A stretch of 64,000 bases of DNA from Prunella strophiata. Lineage: Eukaryota > Chordata > Aves > Passeriformes > Prunellidae. The stretch spans positions 64,448,330-64,512,329 of the forward strand of contig JAZBQD010000015.1 of the NCBI GenBank assembly GCA_036583965.1, written 5' to 3'. This document shows positions 49,470 through 63,200 of this stretch, in pieces; position 1 is the first letter of the stretch; each line of letters opens with the position of its first letter. Made by a program: the position numbers and the translations under genes. Below the pieces are notes generated by a model. That model saw only the letters and a list, made by a program, of their open reading frames with translations. It was not told the DNA's origin and ran no database searches.

Positions 49470-52400
49470 TTTTACTGATCTATGATTTTTCTCTCCTGGT
49501 CACCCAAGTCAGCATGTAGCAAGATTTCTTCACTTGCTTAAAATAGTCCAGTAGGAAGCATCATAACAGGGCTATCTGAGGCTATCACACACACAAGTGA
49601 AGTCACAGACAGAAAGTGATGCAATATTAGACTTTGAGAAAACTACCAAATGACTTACGAGAACAAAAGCAATCAAAGTTCTACCTCTGGCAATGAGAGG
49701 AAAGTGACCTCAGGGTTCATTTTCTAATGCTGACTTCCCTCTCTGCTGAACCAGTGCCACACTGATGATGAAGTACCAAGGATCTCTAAAACAGCTTATG
49801 ATAACCTGATCTTTAAGCCCTGTGATTAATCATCTCTGGAGTCTCATGCATACACAGGTAGCAGCACCACGGGAGGTGCTGGTAAGCATATTTTGTCTTT
49901 TTTTTTTTCCCCCTTTGGTGATGAATGCTACAAAATTCTTTGACTTTGAGTGTATTTCTGCCATGTAAGAAAAATGGTAATGAGAAGTTAAATCTTTCTT
50001 CCAGTGAAGAATCAGTCTTTCTGGGCATACTTTGAAAATCTGTTTTCTCTAATACATCTTTCATTTAGAAGCTACCTTCATGCTCTACTAGAAAATAAGG
50101 CTGCATGTCACCTTGGGAACCTGTTCTTCAGAATGGAAATGATCTTTCAGATGTGTGCTCTAGCTTAGGTTTGCTGTGATGAAGTGGTGAAGCCCAGGCG
50201 TTGGTCAACAGGCACTGAGACCACAAATCTAGCAGCAACACATTTGTTTGCAAATTTAGAGATTTGTAGGTACTAAAGAAGATGCAGCAACTATCACTAC
50301 CTCTTAACTTATGCTGATAGTCCTCTTACCTGATGGTAACCTCACAGTGGTGAAAATGCCACTGCTGTCAGAAACCAGAGTTCTGTGGGAAGAGAAGCAG
50401 ATAAGTGTAGCTTTTAGCAGTGTGCCAAGATAGCAGAGTAAGATAATACTTCTGGCAAGTCACCTATTCAAGTGGGATCTCTTAAGGTTCCACAGTCTCA
50501 CTCAGCAAGGAGGTAGGGTGAAAAGGGATGTGAAGGTGCCCCACTTCCCCATGACCTGTCAGATCCAAGCAATAAATATTCAACTGGGTTTTGTTAAACA
50601 CTGTATTTGCTGCTTCTGCAAGCTCCTTCTTTCTTCTAGTAACAGAAATACGGCAGCAGTGGCCAAAATGGAAAACGTGGATCCAAGATTGACCAGTCAC
50701 CAGAGTATCTGCCATTCTCTTTATGTAGGGAACCTGAGCATACTTGGAGATTAGAGTAGGAAGCAAACTCTGTACTAAGTATAACACTTCAGAAGGAATG
50801 GTCTTCAGTATGCATGGTGGAATAACATTTCAGAGGGCTCAGTTTGAAGCATTATATAGAAAAATACTGCACTATCCACCCATGAAAGTTTGCACAATCA
50901 TTTTCTTACCTCTGTTTCTTACAGCTCTTGCAGCTGAGGTCAGTAACGGTATAAAGGAAAAAAATCTTAAAAAAGAAAAGAGACATGATTTTGCCATACT
51001 AACTGGGGTGATCAGATATATGTATGGGGTACAAAGCCTCATTCAGGATGAATTCAAATGGAGTACAGGAAACTAAAAAGCACATTCATCTTCTATATTT
51101 TAATCACTGTTTTACTGGCTCACATTGGCAATAATGTCTTAATTCAATAAGTCTCAATTCAGTAGTTCAGTCTTAAATCTTGGACAGCTGGTAGAAATTT
51201 AATAGAATTCAGCAATTTAGTCGATATATGAGAACTGAAATAAGCAAATTAAGATCTACCAGAGATTGGATATAAAATTAGAGACAGTATAATTTTTGAT
51301 GGGCCATGACCTCAGCTAGGAATTGTCATTTCTCTGTGAAATTAGATAAAGGGATAATGAAGCCACTACCTTGTGAACTTTGAAATGATAAACAAATAGT
51401 AATGCTATAGGACAGGTAAAGTAAGTTATTTCCAGCATCTGGAGTACCTGATGCAATTTATCTTTAAATTCCACATAAACTCTCTAAATCCGCATGTATT
51501 CGTATAAATAAGAGTAACTAAACTGAAGAATTATTTCCCAAGGGCATGCACATTTCTTAGTGATACAAATATGTATAAATAAATATAATACTTTGCTAAT
51601 CACAAGTTAACCAAGCTATCTTATGATTTATGTCTTAAACTCTGGTGGCCAGGTAAATCATTTAATCATGTTTATCCTAGTGATATCTCAAGATAAAATA
51701 CATCTTGTGTTTTCCTCAGGCTTCAATGAAATGACTGTTCCCTTCAGCAGGAAATTAAGAGCAACAGAAAGATCTGAACACCTTTGGACAGTGACTTTGT
51801 GGAATATGAAGTCTGTCTGTTTTTCTTTACTTTGGGCATAAATGTTTGGTCAGCAGATTCATTCTGAGCTTGTCTTGCTGAAACGTAAGGTGCAAGCACG
51901 ATGCTTTTGTAAAGCTCTGACTGACAGGACAAGGGCAAGTTCCACCCTGGAGGGCAATAAAAATATGTTTAGCAAAGGACAGAACAGACAATTAACTGAA
52001 TTTTATCTGTGATGTTTTGGGTAATACAGACTTCGTGAGTTTTTTGCTCTGGGCAGCAGGTGATTTTTGATTAACTCATTGCTGCCAGGTTTAGGCACAA
52101 TTTTATTGTGATGAAGATGATGATTTTGGATGCCTGTCTCTGTAGGCATTTCATCTGATGATTTTTAAGTCCCTTACTAAAAGTGCATGTTTATATCATC
52201 TTGTTTAGTGCATTATACATGTACTTAATGAAGTGTGATTTTTCAGTGGGTGCTTATGGTAGCTATTTCTCCAAGCAGGCAGTAATGTGTTTGGGTGATT
52301 ACAATTTGCTGCATGGTTCACTCAGCTCTAGAGTTACTAAGAAGGTGGAAAAACTTGCATTACCTAAGAAGTAAAAAGTAATCTTATATAGAACCAGACT

Positions 52401-55400
52401 ATAAACTATAACCCTATTTTAAAATATAAACAGATCAGTGATAGCAGGTTATTTCTTTGACTGGGAAAGATTAATAGAGTAAAAAGGATATGGACAACAT
52501 TGGAAATAGTGGGAGAAATCTGTATTTGCCTGTTCAGAAACTTATTTTCACATTTTATGAGCAAAACAAAACCAAACCTCAAAATATAACAGACCATACC
52601 AGGATCTTGTCTTTGAAATCCCCTTCAGACTTTAGGGAGCTGAATGATCTCAAGCTTCATCAGTCTTTTTTTCTCTAGGAAAGCCACAAATGAGAAGGGA
52701 AAGCAAAGTCAGCATCCCAGAGCTTAATTAGTATGTTTGTTCACAGTGCTCACCTTAGTCTCTTGATGTAGATAGAGATGTCAAAAAAGAGTAATACAGT
52801 GGTGAAATGGGTCCACAGTTTGTGTACCTGGTTTGGAATGTACTTTAAGACTAGTCACAGGTGTAAACCAGGAGTAATTCCTCACAAACACAACTGTATG
52901 AGTATATGGATTCTAGTATTAGAGATCAAAATCACTGTCTCCTGTGTGCTTTGACTTCATCGGAGACGCCTTTGTACTGCCACACTGCTTCTATTTGCCT
53001 TGTCCAGACAGGAAAGAATTTAAGGCCAAAATTACCTTTAGGCACATCTCTGTGTTGGGTTTGACTTTGACAGAAGCTCTGTTCACTGGAAGCCTATTAG
53101 GAAAAGACAAAGACCTGTGGAATTCCAGAGCACAGTGCAAAACCTCTGGTTTGAGTGAGGCCATATTGGGAATGTCAGGGATATCAGCTGTCAGGGTTCC
53201 ACCAAGTACTTTTTACACTGCTTGTGTTAAAGGAATTAATCCTTTTCCTATTTGCCCATAAAGAATCTGGAAAAGAAGGAAAACCTGCTTACACAGATTA
53301 CAGACGAATGATGCTCGGAAGGGCATGCCACAGGCTCTGCCTGCATTAGTTGTTCCCAGCAGGGCCAGATGCAATATTCAGAGAACTTGCTTAAAGCTTC
53401 AATAGAAAACACCAAGTGGGAGGGGGTGGGGCAACAATTTGGTGCCTCTGAGGAATAGGGACTAGACTTTTGTCAATAGTTATCTTTTAGGCATTTCTCT
53501 CATCACCTCCCAAACAGTTAGGAACCTTACTCTCTTCTTTGGAAAGGCTTTTGCATTCTTACAGACAATGCCTAGATTAGGTGAGTATAAAATGCAGTTC
53601 TTAAGAGCATTACTAAAACTTTCTCAAAATAACAATAATAAGGAATTTTAATAATGCCTTGTACCATTGTTATTGATTACCTTTTCTACTTGCTAATTAT
53701 TTTTAATGATTAGATGCCTCACACAGAAGAGAATAGAAAAAAAACCACCCAATCCATTATTTTTTCTTTTACTTAGCTCTTTAGTTATTTTACCTATCGT
53801 TGTTATTCTGTCATAGTGCTGTCCTTCCTTGATTGCAAACACAGCAAGGAATCATTTTGATACACATTAGGAAGTCACGTTCATTTTTGGACATACTTTT
53901 GGTAATGCTGTATCTTGAAATCTCTTTAGAAAGAACTTAACTTTGAGATTCCACATTACTGGAAGCCATGTGATGCACATACTGCAAAGGTGCTAAAAAT
54001 ATAAAGTAGTTTAGAATATTTATTTTAACAGTATTACCCTTTCCCTAGAGAGATTTTCAATCACTACCATCTGCCCATATCCATTTTTATACTTACCCCG
54101 GTTTCTAAAATAAATCTGACTCTCTTGTTTAGGTTTCTTTTTATTCCAATCCCTAAATATTTTATCCATTCAAGTTGCCTACACAAAAGTTCCATTTATG
54201 TGAGGAGTCCTGTATTAGCCTTTATTTAGGGGCAGTATTACAGATTTTCCTCATTATTTCAAAACTCAAAGCTACAGCAGAGTGTACCTAGTTATTTCAG
54301 GTTTTCAAAAGTAGCTAGCCTTCTGTTCCATGAGAAAGTTCCTACATGGATGGACTTGCACTTTGCTTCATAATCTTCATATCCAATTGTGTTTACATCA
54401 CTATTAAAATCCTTATTTTATGGCACCATTCTGGATTTATGAGCACACAGTTGACAATAAGGATAAGAAATAAGTGCCATCCTAGTAACATTTACCCAAC
54501 AATTATCTGTAGGACAGAGGAGTATTTATATAATTGATGACAAAAAGTTTCTTCAATACTTTTCATAAAGCTGTATTTCACTTGATCTTTAGTCAGACTG
54601 AACTTAAATCTTGGCTGAATCCAGTCTTTGGTGCAAAATTCCTGATTCTTGTCCTGTGCTGCTTCCTTCTTGAATCACCTCCCTTTCTTGATTTTCCTAT
54701 CTATGATGATCAAGAACAGAATATTAGGTATTATACTATAATCTCAAGTATCATTTTACAGTGATAGTTTAAGGTTTGGATTTACTGTGGGGACAAAAGG
54801 AATCTGTCACCTAGCTGGGCAGAAGGGAGAGAAGCTCAGTCCATTGCCCCCTGAATTACTTCTTTCCTACTCAGGAAGCTTTTGCCTTCCCTTCCTGGTT
54901 ACAGTGGTGGTCCCTCTGATTAGGCAGAACCAGCTCATCATGTTCAGCTGGATATATACAGCAAATACAACTTCTAGTTAAAGAAACTGGGGGAAGCAAT
55001 CTCTGAACAACACCTTCACTAGTATAAGACTTACAACAGCAGCAGGGTGAGCTGAGGGACCTGTGGGTCACAGGAAAGGAGGAGCATGGCTTTCTGAGGT
55101 CTAATGAGGACTGTGTTTTGCCCATGGAGAGATACAGATCTGCTCTGGACCCAAAAATATATTCTCAGAGTAGTGAGAGGAATACAGCAAATAGCAGGTA
55201 TATATTTTACCCCTTGCTCCTGAAGTCTGCACTCCTCAAGACATCTGGCCCCACAGTATCATGGGGGCTAAAAGCTTTTTTGTGCTGTTCTCAGCTCAGC
55301 TTTGATATATACTGCTTTTTCTGTTCACTCCATTCATTAGGTGTTTTGTTTGTTTGTTTAGAGGATTTTTTTGGTGGTGACGTTGAGTTTTTTTGGTTGC

Positions 55401-56424
55401 AATTTTTTTTTCCTTATGAGGTCAGCATTTTTTCACCTTGAATGAAACTGGAATGATCCTGGGACACTATGGCATGTGGTACTGAAAGGAAGAAGAAAAG
55501 CCTCACAAATGCCAAGAGCACATCTATATATACAAATTGAACGTTACTCTGATTACAAGATAAGGAACAGAAGAAAAGCTGCTTCTTTTTTAAATCCATA
55601 ATATTGATTGAGCATCATAATTATGGAGTGGTGCTTCAGCAACTGAAACTCCACAAAGTATTGTGATCACAGGATAAAGGAATACAACAGGCATTTGAAA
55701 TACTGGCCTCACAAGCATGTAATACTAATAGCAAGTGGCCTTTACTACCTTCAAATAGTTTTAGCTTAAGTAGCTTAAAATGAAACAAGAAACAAAGGAA
55801 TTCAAACCAGATTAAAATACCTTTATCATCCACACACCAAGCTTAGGAGAAGGCAGTTGTAGAATTGAAATAATGCTGGGTCAAATGTTCCTCCCTGCTT
55901 CTGCGTGGTAACAGCATAAGCTCCCTGCCACACTCTGAATTCCCCTGCCCAGAACAGACACTGAACATCAGACACTGTGGGTCCATTTGGCACTTGCTGT
56001 AGTGACTGAGAGATGTTACAGAGGGCAAAGGAATGCTTTGTGGCTGTAATCAGTTGACTTTTGTTATATCTTTTGAAAACAGGGCAAGTAATTATTTAGA
56101 CTTTTTTAATAGGAAGGTATGATTCCACTTTCATGGAAGCAAGTGGGACTTGAAAAAGGGGAAAATTACTCTATTAGCACACTTTGAGGTCCTGCTTTCT
56201 CTTTTCAGGATATATTTAATGAAAAAGCATAATGTTTTCCAATCATGTAATTCTTTCAAGAAGAATAGGAAAAGAATAAAACACAATAATGGTTCAAACT
56301 TACAATAATTGTGGAACCACATCAGCTGATGTCTAGTTCATTAAAATTATCTTTATTTTTGGGGAAAAATCACCTGAATTTCTCATGAAACCTAAGGTTA
56401 ACTGATTTTAAATGTAAATTTAAG
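49470..56424. other. AT-rich non-coding DNA, no gene recognised
   Basis: Unique-looking AT-rich sequence. Open frames up to about 110 codons have no recognisable content. No RNA gene, named repeat or promoter cluster seen. Confidence 0.45.
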
Positions 56425-56959
56425 TTATGTCATATTTTGGATTTGTGCTGGACACGGAGCTAATAATATGGAGATGGTTTTTTTTTTATTGCTAAACAGG
56501 GCTTACACAGTGTCAAGGCCTTTTCTGCTTTCCACTGGTGAAGAAGTTGGGGTGAATGGGAAACTGGGAGGAGACACAGCCAGGACAGGTGACCCAAACT
56601 GACCAAAAGGATATTCCAGGTTATATGACATCATGCTCAGTATATAAAACATGGGGGAAGAAGGAGGAAAGAGGGAACATTTGGGGTGATGGACTTTATC
56701 TTCCCAAGTCACTGTTATACGTGATGGGGTCCTGCTCTCCTCGAGATGGACTGAACACCTGCCTGCCCATGGAAAGCAGTGAATTTACTCCTTGTTTTGC
56801 TTTGCTTGTGTACACACCTTTTGCTTTCCCTATGAAACTGTCTTTATCTCAATCCGTGTGTTTTCTACCTTTTCCTATTCTCTCCCTGGACCTGCTGGTA
56901 GAAGAATGAGCAAGTGACTCTGCAGGGCATGGTGTCTGGCTCGGAGTTAAACCACAGCA
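56425..56959 (+). mobile_element. LTR of the same ERV family as 1646-2232, 5'-truncated
   Basis: From ATTTTGGATTTGTGCTGG onward this aligns along its whole length with the LTR at 1.6 kb: GCTTACACAG, CAAGGCCTTTT, GGAGGAGACACAG against GAGGAGACAGATA, CAAACTGACCAAA, TGACATCATGC, GAACACCTGCCT and TTTTGCTTTCC. By eye the two are roughly 80 percent identical. It ends in CACAGCA, the expected CA terminus. About the first 55-60 bp, including the opening TG, is missing, and no matching 5-bp duplication is visible upstream, so the 5' edge was lost by deletion. No internal retroviral sequence adjoins it. An inserted T run near 56479 is specific to this copy. Confidence 0.85.
56626..56648 (+). promoter_or_regulatory. 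LTR promoter core: CRE-like motif and TATA box
   Basis: TGACATCA (56626-56633) followed by TATATAAA (56641-56648) repeats the arrangement at 1900-1922 in the sister LTR. Confidence 0.6.
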
Positions 56960-58369
56960 GATATGTGTTTCTAAGCTTAAGCAGAGTGACTTATTGTTTT
57001 TTTCCCCCCATTTTGGTTTGGAGCACTGTATGGTAAAACCTTGCAAATCCACAGCTGATAGGACATAAGATCGTCAGTTTCTCAAATCTTAAAGGAGGAA
57101 TGTCAGTTCTGAAAACAGACAGAAAAAGTAGTATTGGTGTTGCTTATATTGTATATTTCCATGTCTGATCAGATATATGAAAAGAACCCATGTAAAGAAA
57201 AATAGAAATACAGGGGGAAAAAAAAAGCTTATGGTAAATCCCTTCTATTTTCTAAAAATTAGCAATTATATATTGCTGTGCATAAATGTTGCCTTTGTCA
57301 TGATTTCAATCATGAGCTTGAAATTCTGAAGTGCAATGAAGTGGGATTATCTTGTGTGAGGATAACTTTCTGATTAATGACAGTAATGACAAGATTGAAT
57401 GATATCCTTGTTTCATGTTGGTAACAAGAGATACTATGTAAAATTTCCATCCGCAAAGAATACTTCAGAATGTATCAAGTGAAACATCTGTATTAAGTTC
57501 AATCCTGCATTTTTATGTCATCCCTAAGAGAAATAAATGAAAGCTTCAAAACCAGAAAGTATTTTATATTTTGAAGAGAGAATTTCTCTTTAGTGTATAT
57601 TGCTTTCCTGTTAAGGAAACTTGTTCCCTAGAAAAGTGTCCAAAAAGCAGGCTTAAGAAGTCTGAAACTTTATAGAAACAAATTTTTTCTTGAACATTTT
57701 TTGTGGCCATTAAGAATACCCCAGGGAAATAGGAAAATTAAAGTTGAGCAGAAATAAATATGCTTTCAAATTTTATTCTAAAAAAAAGTGTTTATGAAGC
57801 AGTCTTTACTATGACATTTAAATGCTATATATGTGAAAATCTTCATTCACTCTTGTTGGAGGTGGAAATAGAGGCCGTCTATATTAAGGCCTTCTTACTA
57901 CCCTAGATCTATGATGAACATTCCTGTTAAAATCAGCAAGAATTCACTAAATCTAGAGCATATTAATGAAGGTGGCAGGAATAGATGTGCAGTTGTTTTG
58001 CTGACTGGGAGCTTTTCAAGGATTGCTTTGAGGCACTCCATAAGTGTTGCCTCACATGCTCCCAAAGTAGGTTGGTGTTAGTGTTGGAAAAATTAGATCA
58101 GTCTTGAGAGATGAAAGAGGAGTTGTCTGTTATGACAGTTCTTTCAGCTGGAAAAGAGGGAGGAGAACTGGGTTAAGCCAGCCCTGTGTCCTTGACAAGA
58201 GCTGCAGACAGACCATCAGCAACTGATGGCTCAGCCATAGAAGTGTTGGCTGTTATGGGCCTCTGCAGGCTGTCTACTTCAACTACTGCCCAAAGCATCA
58301 TCTACTTCAAGCACTTCAGAGCATGTGTTCTCCACATATTTTAACAATGATTTTCTCTAGCCAAGGAAG
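56960..58369. other. AT-rich non-coding DNA; possibly more old CR1 at the right end
   Basis: No gene or RNA recognised. The last 230 bp or so may already belong to the degraded 3' part of the reverse-strand CR1 that I call from 58370, but similarity is too weak to claim. Confidence 0.45.
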
Positions 58370-59044
58370 AAAATCCTTTAAAAGTCGTCATCGTCTCCAA
58401 AATTAACTCATTCCTGTGCTGTGCTATTCTCCTCATGAAGATATTTTTCCTGTTGTGCCATTTGGATTCCTCAAGATCAATGTCTTGGCCATTTTCCCTT
58501 ATTTTACACTTTTCTATTATTGCTGGGAAGATGTTGGTTCCATTGTCTTTTAACTCTTTCATGCAGTTGCAGGCTATTAGCAAATTAACCTTAGTCTTCT
58601 CTTCATCAGACTAAGCTGTGTGTTTAAGCACACAGCTTCTGAGGAGCAGCTCTAGTCCCCAGACATCCTGACAGCAACCTATTGTATCCTCTTTTAGTTT
58701 CTCAGCATTGTTTTTTAACAGGGAGGCTGAAACCAGGACACAAAATTCCAAGTGCAGAGGTGAAATTCCAAGGCAAAATTCCATGGCAGAAAGCTCCACC
58801 TGATTCAGTTCAGTTTCCCAGCATTGATAGGGACAGCACAGAGTTGGCTCATGTTTCACCTAGGGTTGACTGAAATGCCCCAGTCCATTTTAGCAGGTCT
58901 GCTCCTCATCCATCTCTCTTCCAGCTTTGCTGACAGATGGGATCTTCTGATGCCCAGTGTAATTCTCTGGGCTTTTGCTGAGCTACTTGAGCCATGTGTT
59001 AGCTCATATTATACCTTGATATGCTCAGTGGGTTTAGGGGAAGG
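58370..59044 (-). mobile_element. Old CR1 LINE, 3' part, reverse strand
   Basis: Read as antisense CR1, blocks occur in the right order: CTCATGAAGATATTTTTCCT (about 58432, counterpart of the AAGTTTTTCCTTATATCC region), AAACCAGGACACAAAATTCC (about 58730, counterpart of the GAACTGGACACAGTACTCC region), and GTTGGCTCATGTTTCACC then GAAATGCCCCAGTCC (about 58843-58890, counterpart of GCTGGCTCATGT and ACCCCCAAGTCC). Divergence is high, so this is an old copy. A 10-bp perfect inverted repeat with a 6-nt loop lies at 58613-58638. The next CR1 portion appears only after about 0.8 kb of unrelated sequence. Confidence 0.55.
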
Positions 59045-59052
59045 TTGCTTGA

Positions 59053-59854
59053 TTCACCCTGGGTGGGGCACAGGAAGAAATCAAAAATTCTCAGGAGCTT
59101 CAATAACCAACTTTTACTTGCAAACTTTAGAAAATTAAGATACGATAAGGTACTTGGCAAATTGTAAAACAACATCCAAAGGAAGGTACTTCATAAGCTT
59201 TAACTTAGTGAACTTCAATTTATCCAGACAATTTAGGGCACTTATTAAAGCAATGACTGGAAGTTTTTAGTCTGGCTTACATTATATTTCAAGAGGAAGA
59301 ATCCAGGAGATAAAAGAAAGAAAAAAGGATAAGACAAGTTCAATGTGTTAATATATACTCAGGCTATGTGGGAACACCCAGATATCTCCCCTAGGGGTGA
59401 GTTTAACTTTGTCTGATGCAGTACTGTGGATCATGCAGAGTCCTCCAGTAGAAAACCCTGGAAAATGAGTCTGGGGGCACTTTGGGAGTCTTTGATGGTT
59501 TATGACACCCTCCAAGACATGACAGCTGCCTCTCAGGTCACTGTGGTTCAGCCAATTATGCCCCATCAAAAAGAATGAACGCTCTCGAACTTGTGTGTAA
59601 ACAGGAGGGGGAGTTTTTACATCTGAGCATGTGTATGGGAGGACATTGCAAGACAAAAAGCACTATCCCACCTCACAGAAGCTTATTGGCCTCTGTGTCA
59701 AATAGCTTCTTATTGGCTCATCTGTCTCAAAACCAGCTTGTTGCTAAACAAAGATTTATTTGTCATGGTCATCCTCTGCTGTGCCTGCCCTCGCACCTAG
59801 GCTATTTCCTTGCACATCACCAGCCAAGCACCCACTGCTTTTGAAAATGCCTGA
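59053..59854. mobile_element. Candidate insertion splitting the old CR1
   Basis: These 802 bp do not follow the CR1 pattern that resumes on the right. TTGCTTGA occurs directly before (59045-59052) and directly after (59855-59862), which would be an 8-bp target-site duplication. No terminal inverted repeat is evident, so a hAT-type transposon is not proven. On the minus strand two CCAATAA motifs lie about 25 bp apart (plus-strand TTATTGG at 59683-59689 and 59711-59717), reminiscent of an LTR promoter, but an LTR would normally give a shorter duplication. Identity unknown. Confidence 0.35.
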
Positions 59855-59862
59855 TTGCTTGA

Positions 59863-60225
59863 GCCATTAACCTTTAGCATTTTGGTCTCTCACAGCTCAG
59901 TCCCCAGGTCTATCAGGTCTTTCTAGACTGAAGCTCCTTAGAGATCTGCTGAGGTGTGTTCTTGCTATCAAATCTGCTGATGAAGGTACTGAACAAAACA
60001 GGCCTTACTGTGTACCTGTGGTATACAATGCTTCTTAAGCATTACCTCAGCATCAAACTAGAGACTTTTTTTTCTCTGTGAAACTTGTGGTGCAGCCAAT
60101 TTGCAACCTAAGTTTGATATCAGTCAGCTAAAATACTGCCTGTGTATCGTGTTTCTCTGTAGCGCAACAGTGATGTGCCAATGGTATCAGATGTGTCAAA
60201 TCACACAATATTAAAACTCAAGACT
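59863..60225 (-). pseudogene. Old CR1 LINE, reverse-transcriptase C-terminal part, reverse strand
   Basis: Antisense blocks match the CR1 region around the end of the reverse-transcriptase domain, in order: CAGGTCTATCAGGTCTTTCT (about 59905), GCTGATGAAGGTACTGAACA then AACAGGCC (about 59977), GTGCAGCCAATTTGCAACCT (about 60091), and GATGTGCCAATGGTATCAGA then TGTGTCAAAT (about 60172), where the family codes for a phenylalanine-aspartate-threonine-valine stretch. No frame is open through it. It continues the element at 58370-59044 in the orientation and order expected for one copy interrupted by an insertion. Confidence 0.6.
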
Positions 60226-63200
60226 AACCAGAGTGTGGTTCAGAGTGTGGGTGAATATAATTCAGTTTTGCTATTTTCCTAGTTTAATGCTATATAAAGG
60301 TAGATTATATTTGAAATAATATTGTTTAGAATTACTCTAGTTCAGCTTTACAGCATGTTGTTATCAGACAGCTGTCCAGATGTCCCAGGACTGAGGTGGT
60401 GAGGCTGGTAAAGAAATTAAGCATTCCTTACTGATTTTAAACAACATGAAGAGGTGAGCTGCTTGCTAAAAAACTCAGATTACCCTTCTAGGATGATCAG
60501 TTGGACAGCTTCTTCCTCTTTAATCTATTGTTTTTAGAACAGAATTCCAATTTTTAAACCAAATAAAATGTTGGTGCCATATTCAATATAGTTTTTTGCC
60601 AGTAACACTCAGGGATCTCAAAGATAACAGCCCTAAATTTTTCCTCATATTGATTAAGCTTTTCAAAAAGGCAGCTATTAACTCCAGAAATACTTGGCTT
60701 TTCAGTATGTAGTGTCAATGCAAATTATTCAGTGAAATTGTTTATCCATATTTCTACAGCTTTTTTTTCTGTACTTCTACCTGTTCTTAAAAAATAGCAA
60801 CCTATTAGTATAAGTAACTTTCACAAGCCAGAAGATGGTAATTTAGACCTCAGAACCTGCTTCTAGTGAGATAGTTATTTCTCCTGGAATATAGTACTTT
60901 CCTGAAATGAACCTATGTTAAACTGGTGGCTTTTCTCACAATATCTTGTACAGAGCATTTTCAGATTCCCATCTTCTAATTTGAGTGACACAAATACATT
61001 TTCACTGTGCTTTATTCCTGTTTGCCCTGCAGAGGTATCACTGCTGAGAAATGCTTTGATTTCTTTTTCTTGTACTTTATCAACAGAATTGTTTGTTAAG
61101 AACCATTCATAGAACATTTCAAAGGCAAAGGAGAGGATAACTGTCAGATAAAGCACAATCAGAAACCTTTAGGCTAGGCAGGATAACTCAGGATGAAATT
61201 TAGCAAAAAACATTTGACTAATGAGTATTCTTGAAAAAGAACCTATTGGGATTATGAAGAATTGGATAAGGAAAGGCACAAGGAAAGATTATTTGCAAAC
61301 TAGACAAATCTGTGACACATTTATAGAGATACACTAAATTGAGTTAGTCAAAGAACAGAATGGCTTTTTTTTTTTTTTGAAAATGACAGGATTTATCAAA
61401 ATTTATTTTTTTTCCTAGATTAGGATGAGAAATTTAAACAATTACAAATCACAGTGAAAATTTCATCTTGTAAGTGCTCTTTTGGCTTTTATGTGTTTAA
61501 AACAAACTGTTGCAACTGTATCATGATGCGAACTTTTTGTCAGCATTTTATAATAATGCTAGAACACATATTTAAATTTCATTGACTTGGCATCATTCAG
61601 TAGAAAACTACTTCCCTGGAAATCGTTTAATCAACTTGCAGATGAAATAGTGCACAATAAATGTTTTCAGTTTCTTTACATCCTTCTCTGCACAGTGAGT
61701 GCTCATCTCATTAGGATCAGGAAAGTTGAACCTATCTCTTTGCCTTTTCCCACCCAGCCCACCTTAGTAGCATGTCTTACCCTCAGAGTCAAACAAGATG
61801 AAGGAATACTAAGCTTAGTAAAAATGCATCAAGAGTTCCTTTTAAGGACACCTGCAGAACTATTCACAGAGGAAGTTAGCATCTTCAACTTAGTTTTTAA
61901 GTGGCACTCTATTTTAACATTAAAGCAGTCCCTCAAAAGTGAAGATACAAAGAACAATTTGGGTGCTCCAGGTTTTCCTGATAGAGAGCTTGTCACTGCA
62001 AATGCATCCTGCCAGGCACTGTTTGGAGCTGGTGATAAAAATTAAATCCTCCAGCTCCTGAAGGCTCAGAAAAACACTGAAATCAGTGGCTGCAGGGATG
62101 TTCTTCCCCTGATTGAAAACCAGAAGTAAATAGCAAAAGGAAATACTTTATTCATATAGCAAGGAGAAGGGGCTTTTGGTTTTAAACTTGCCACAACACT
62201 CTGTTTCTAAATATATTAAAAGGGCTCATTCTCTTCAATCTGAGCCTGGAGATTCATGACTGTGCCACTGGCAAGGGTTCATATTAGCATTTCTGCTGAT
62301 GTTCTTGATGCCTGGTTCAAGGAGATATTTGGCTTTATTTGGAAACCTCTTCTGCCATGAGTTTCCTGGAACCATAAATATTAATAGAGTCACTATTGTA
62401 TGTTATCTTCTACTCAGAACAGTTCTGGAAAGTATTTCTTATGAAGTAACCTCTGAAGTGAGTTGAAAAATGAATGCTGTGCTACATGGAATGTCAAGAG
62501 TCAGCATCAAGATAACATTTTCTAAGGATTCTAATTGCTCATGTCTGGTTTTTCACAAACAATAATGATAAAGGTCTTCTACAGCATAAATGACACTAAA
62601 CTATGTAGAGAATTTACCTGAATATCATATCACAGTTGTAAATGGAACTTTGTATTTATTATGTTTTCATTGGAAAAGTATGTTGTAGATATATATACAC
62701 ATATAGAAATGTATCAATTATATTAGGATAGTAACACTCCTGTGTGCATTTGGGAAACAATGATAATACTTGGTTGTAATCTATTATGATAAAGCTGATA
62801 GGTTCTTTGATTTTTAGCCATGAGGTCATTGGAAATTGGAGCAGCTTGCTTGAGATTTTTTTAGATTGCACATAACTGGAAATTGGCATATCAAGATTGT
62901 GAGGCCTTTTTTTCACCAAAGCCTTATTTAGACCTAAATTAATTCAGGGAGATTCTCGTAATATGCATTGCACAGTGTGGGTACAGGATTATAGCCAGTT
63001 ACTTTTGGTCTTATGGCCTGTTAATTTACAGTATATTAGATGAACCTATATAACTGAACAGTATACCCATTCCACCCAAAAAGTTCCCTGCTGACTTTGA
63101 AATGTGTTGTATGGTAGCACATATGTCCAATTCCTTTTACAGGGCAATTGTGATGATGTTCATAGTGCCAACATCCACAAAACACTTAAAAATCCCTGGA

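Noticed and set aside
61587..62045. 152-residue open frame
   Set aside because: No recognisable family or motif and ordinary composition of AT-rich non-coding DNA. Treated as chance.
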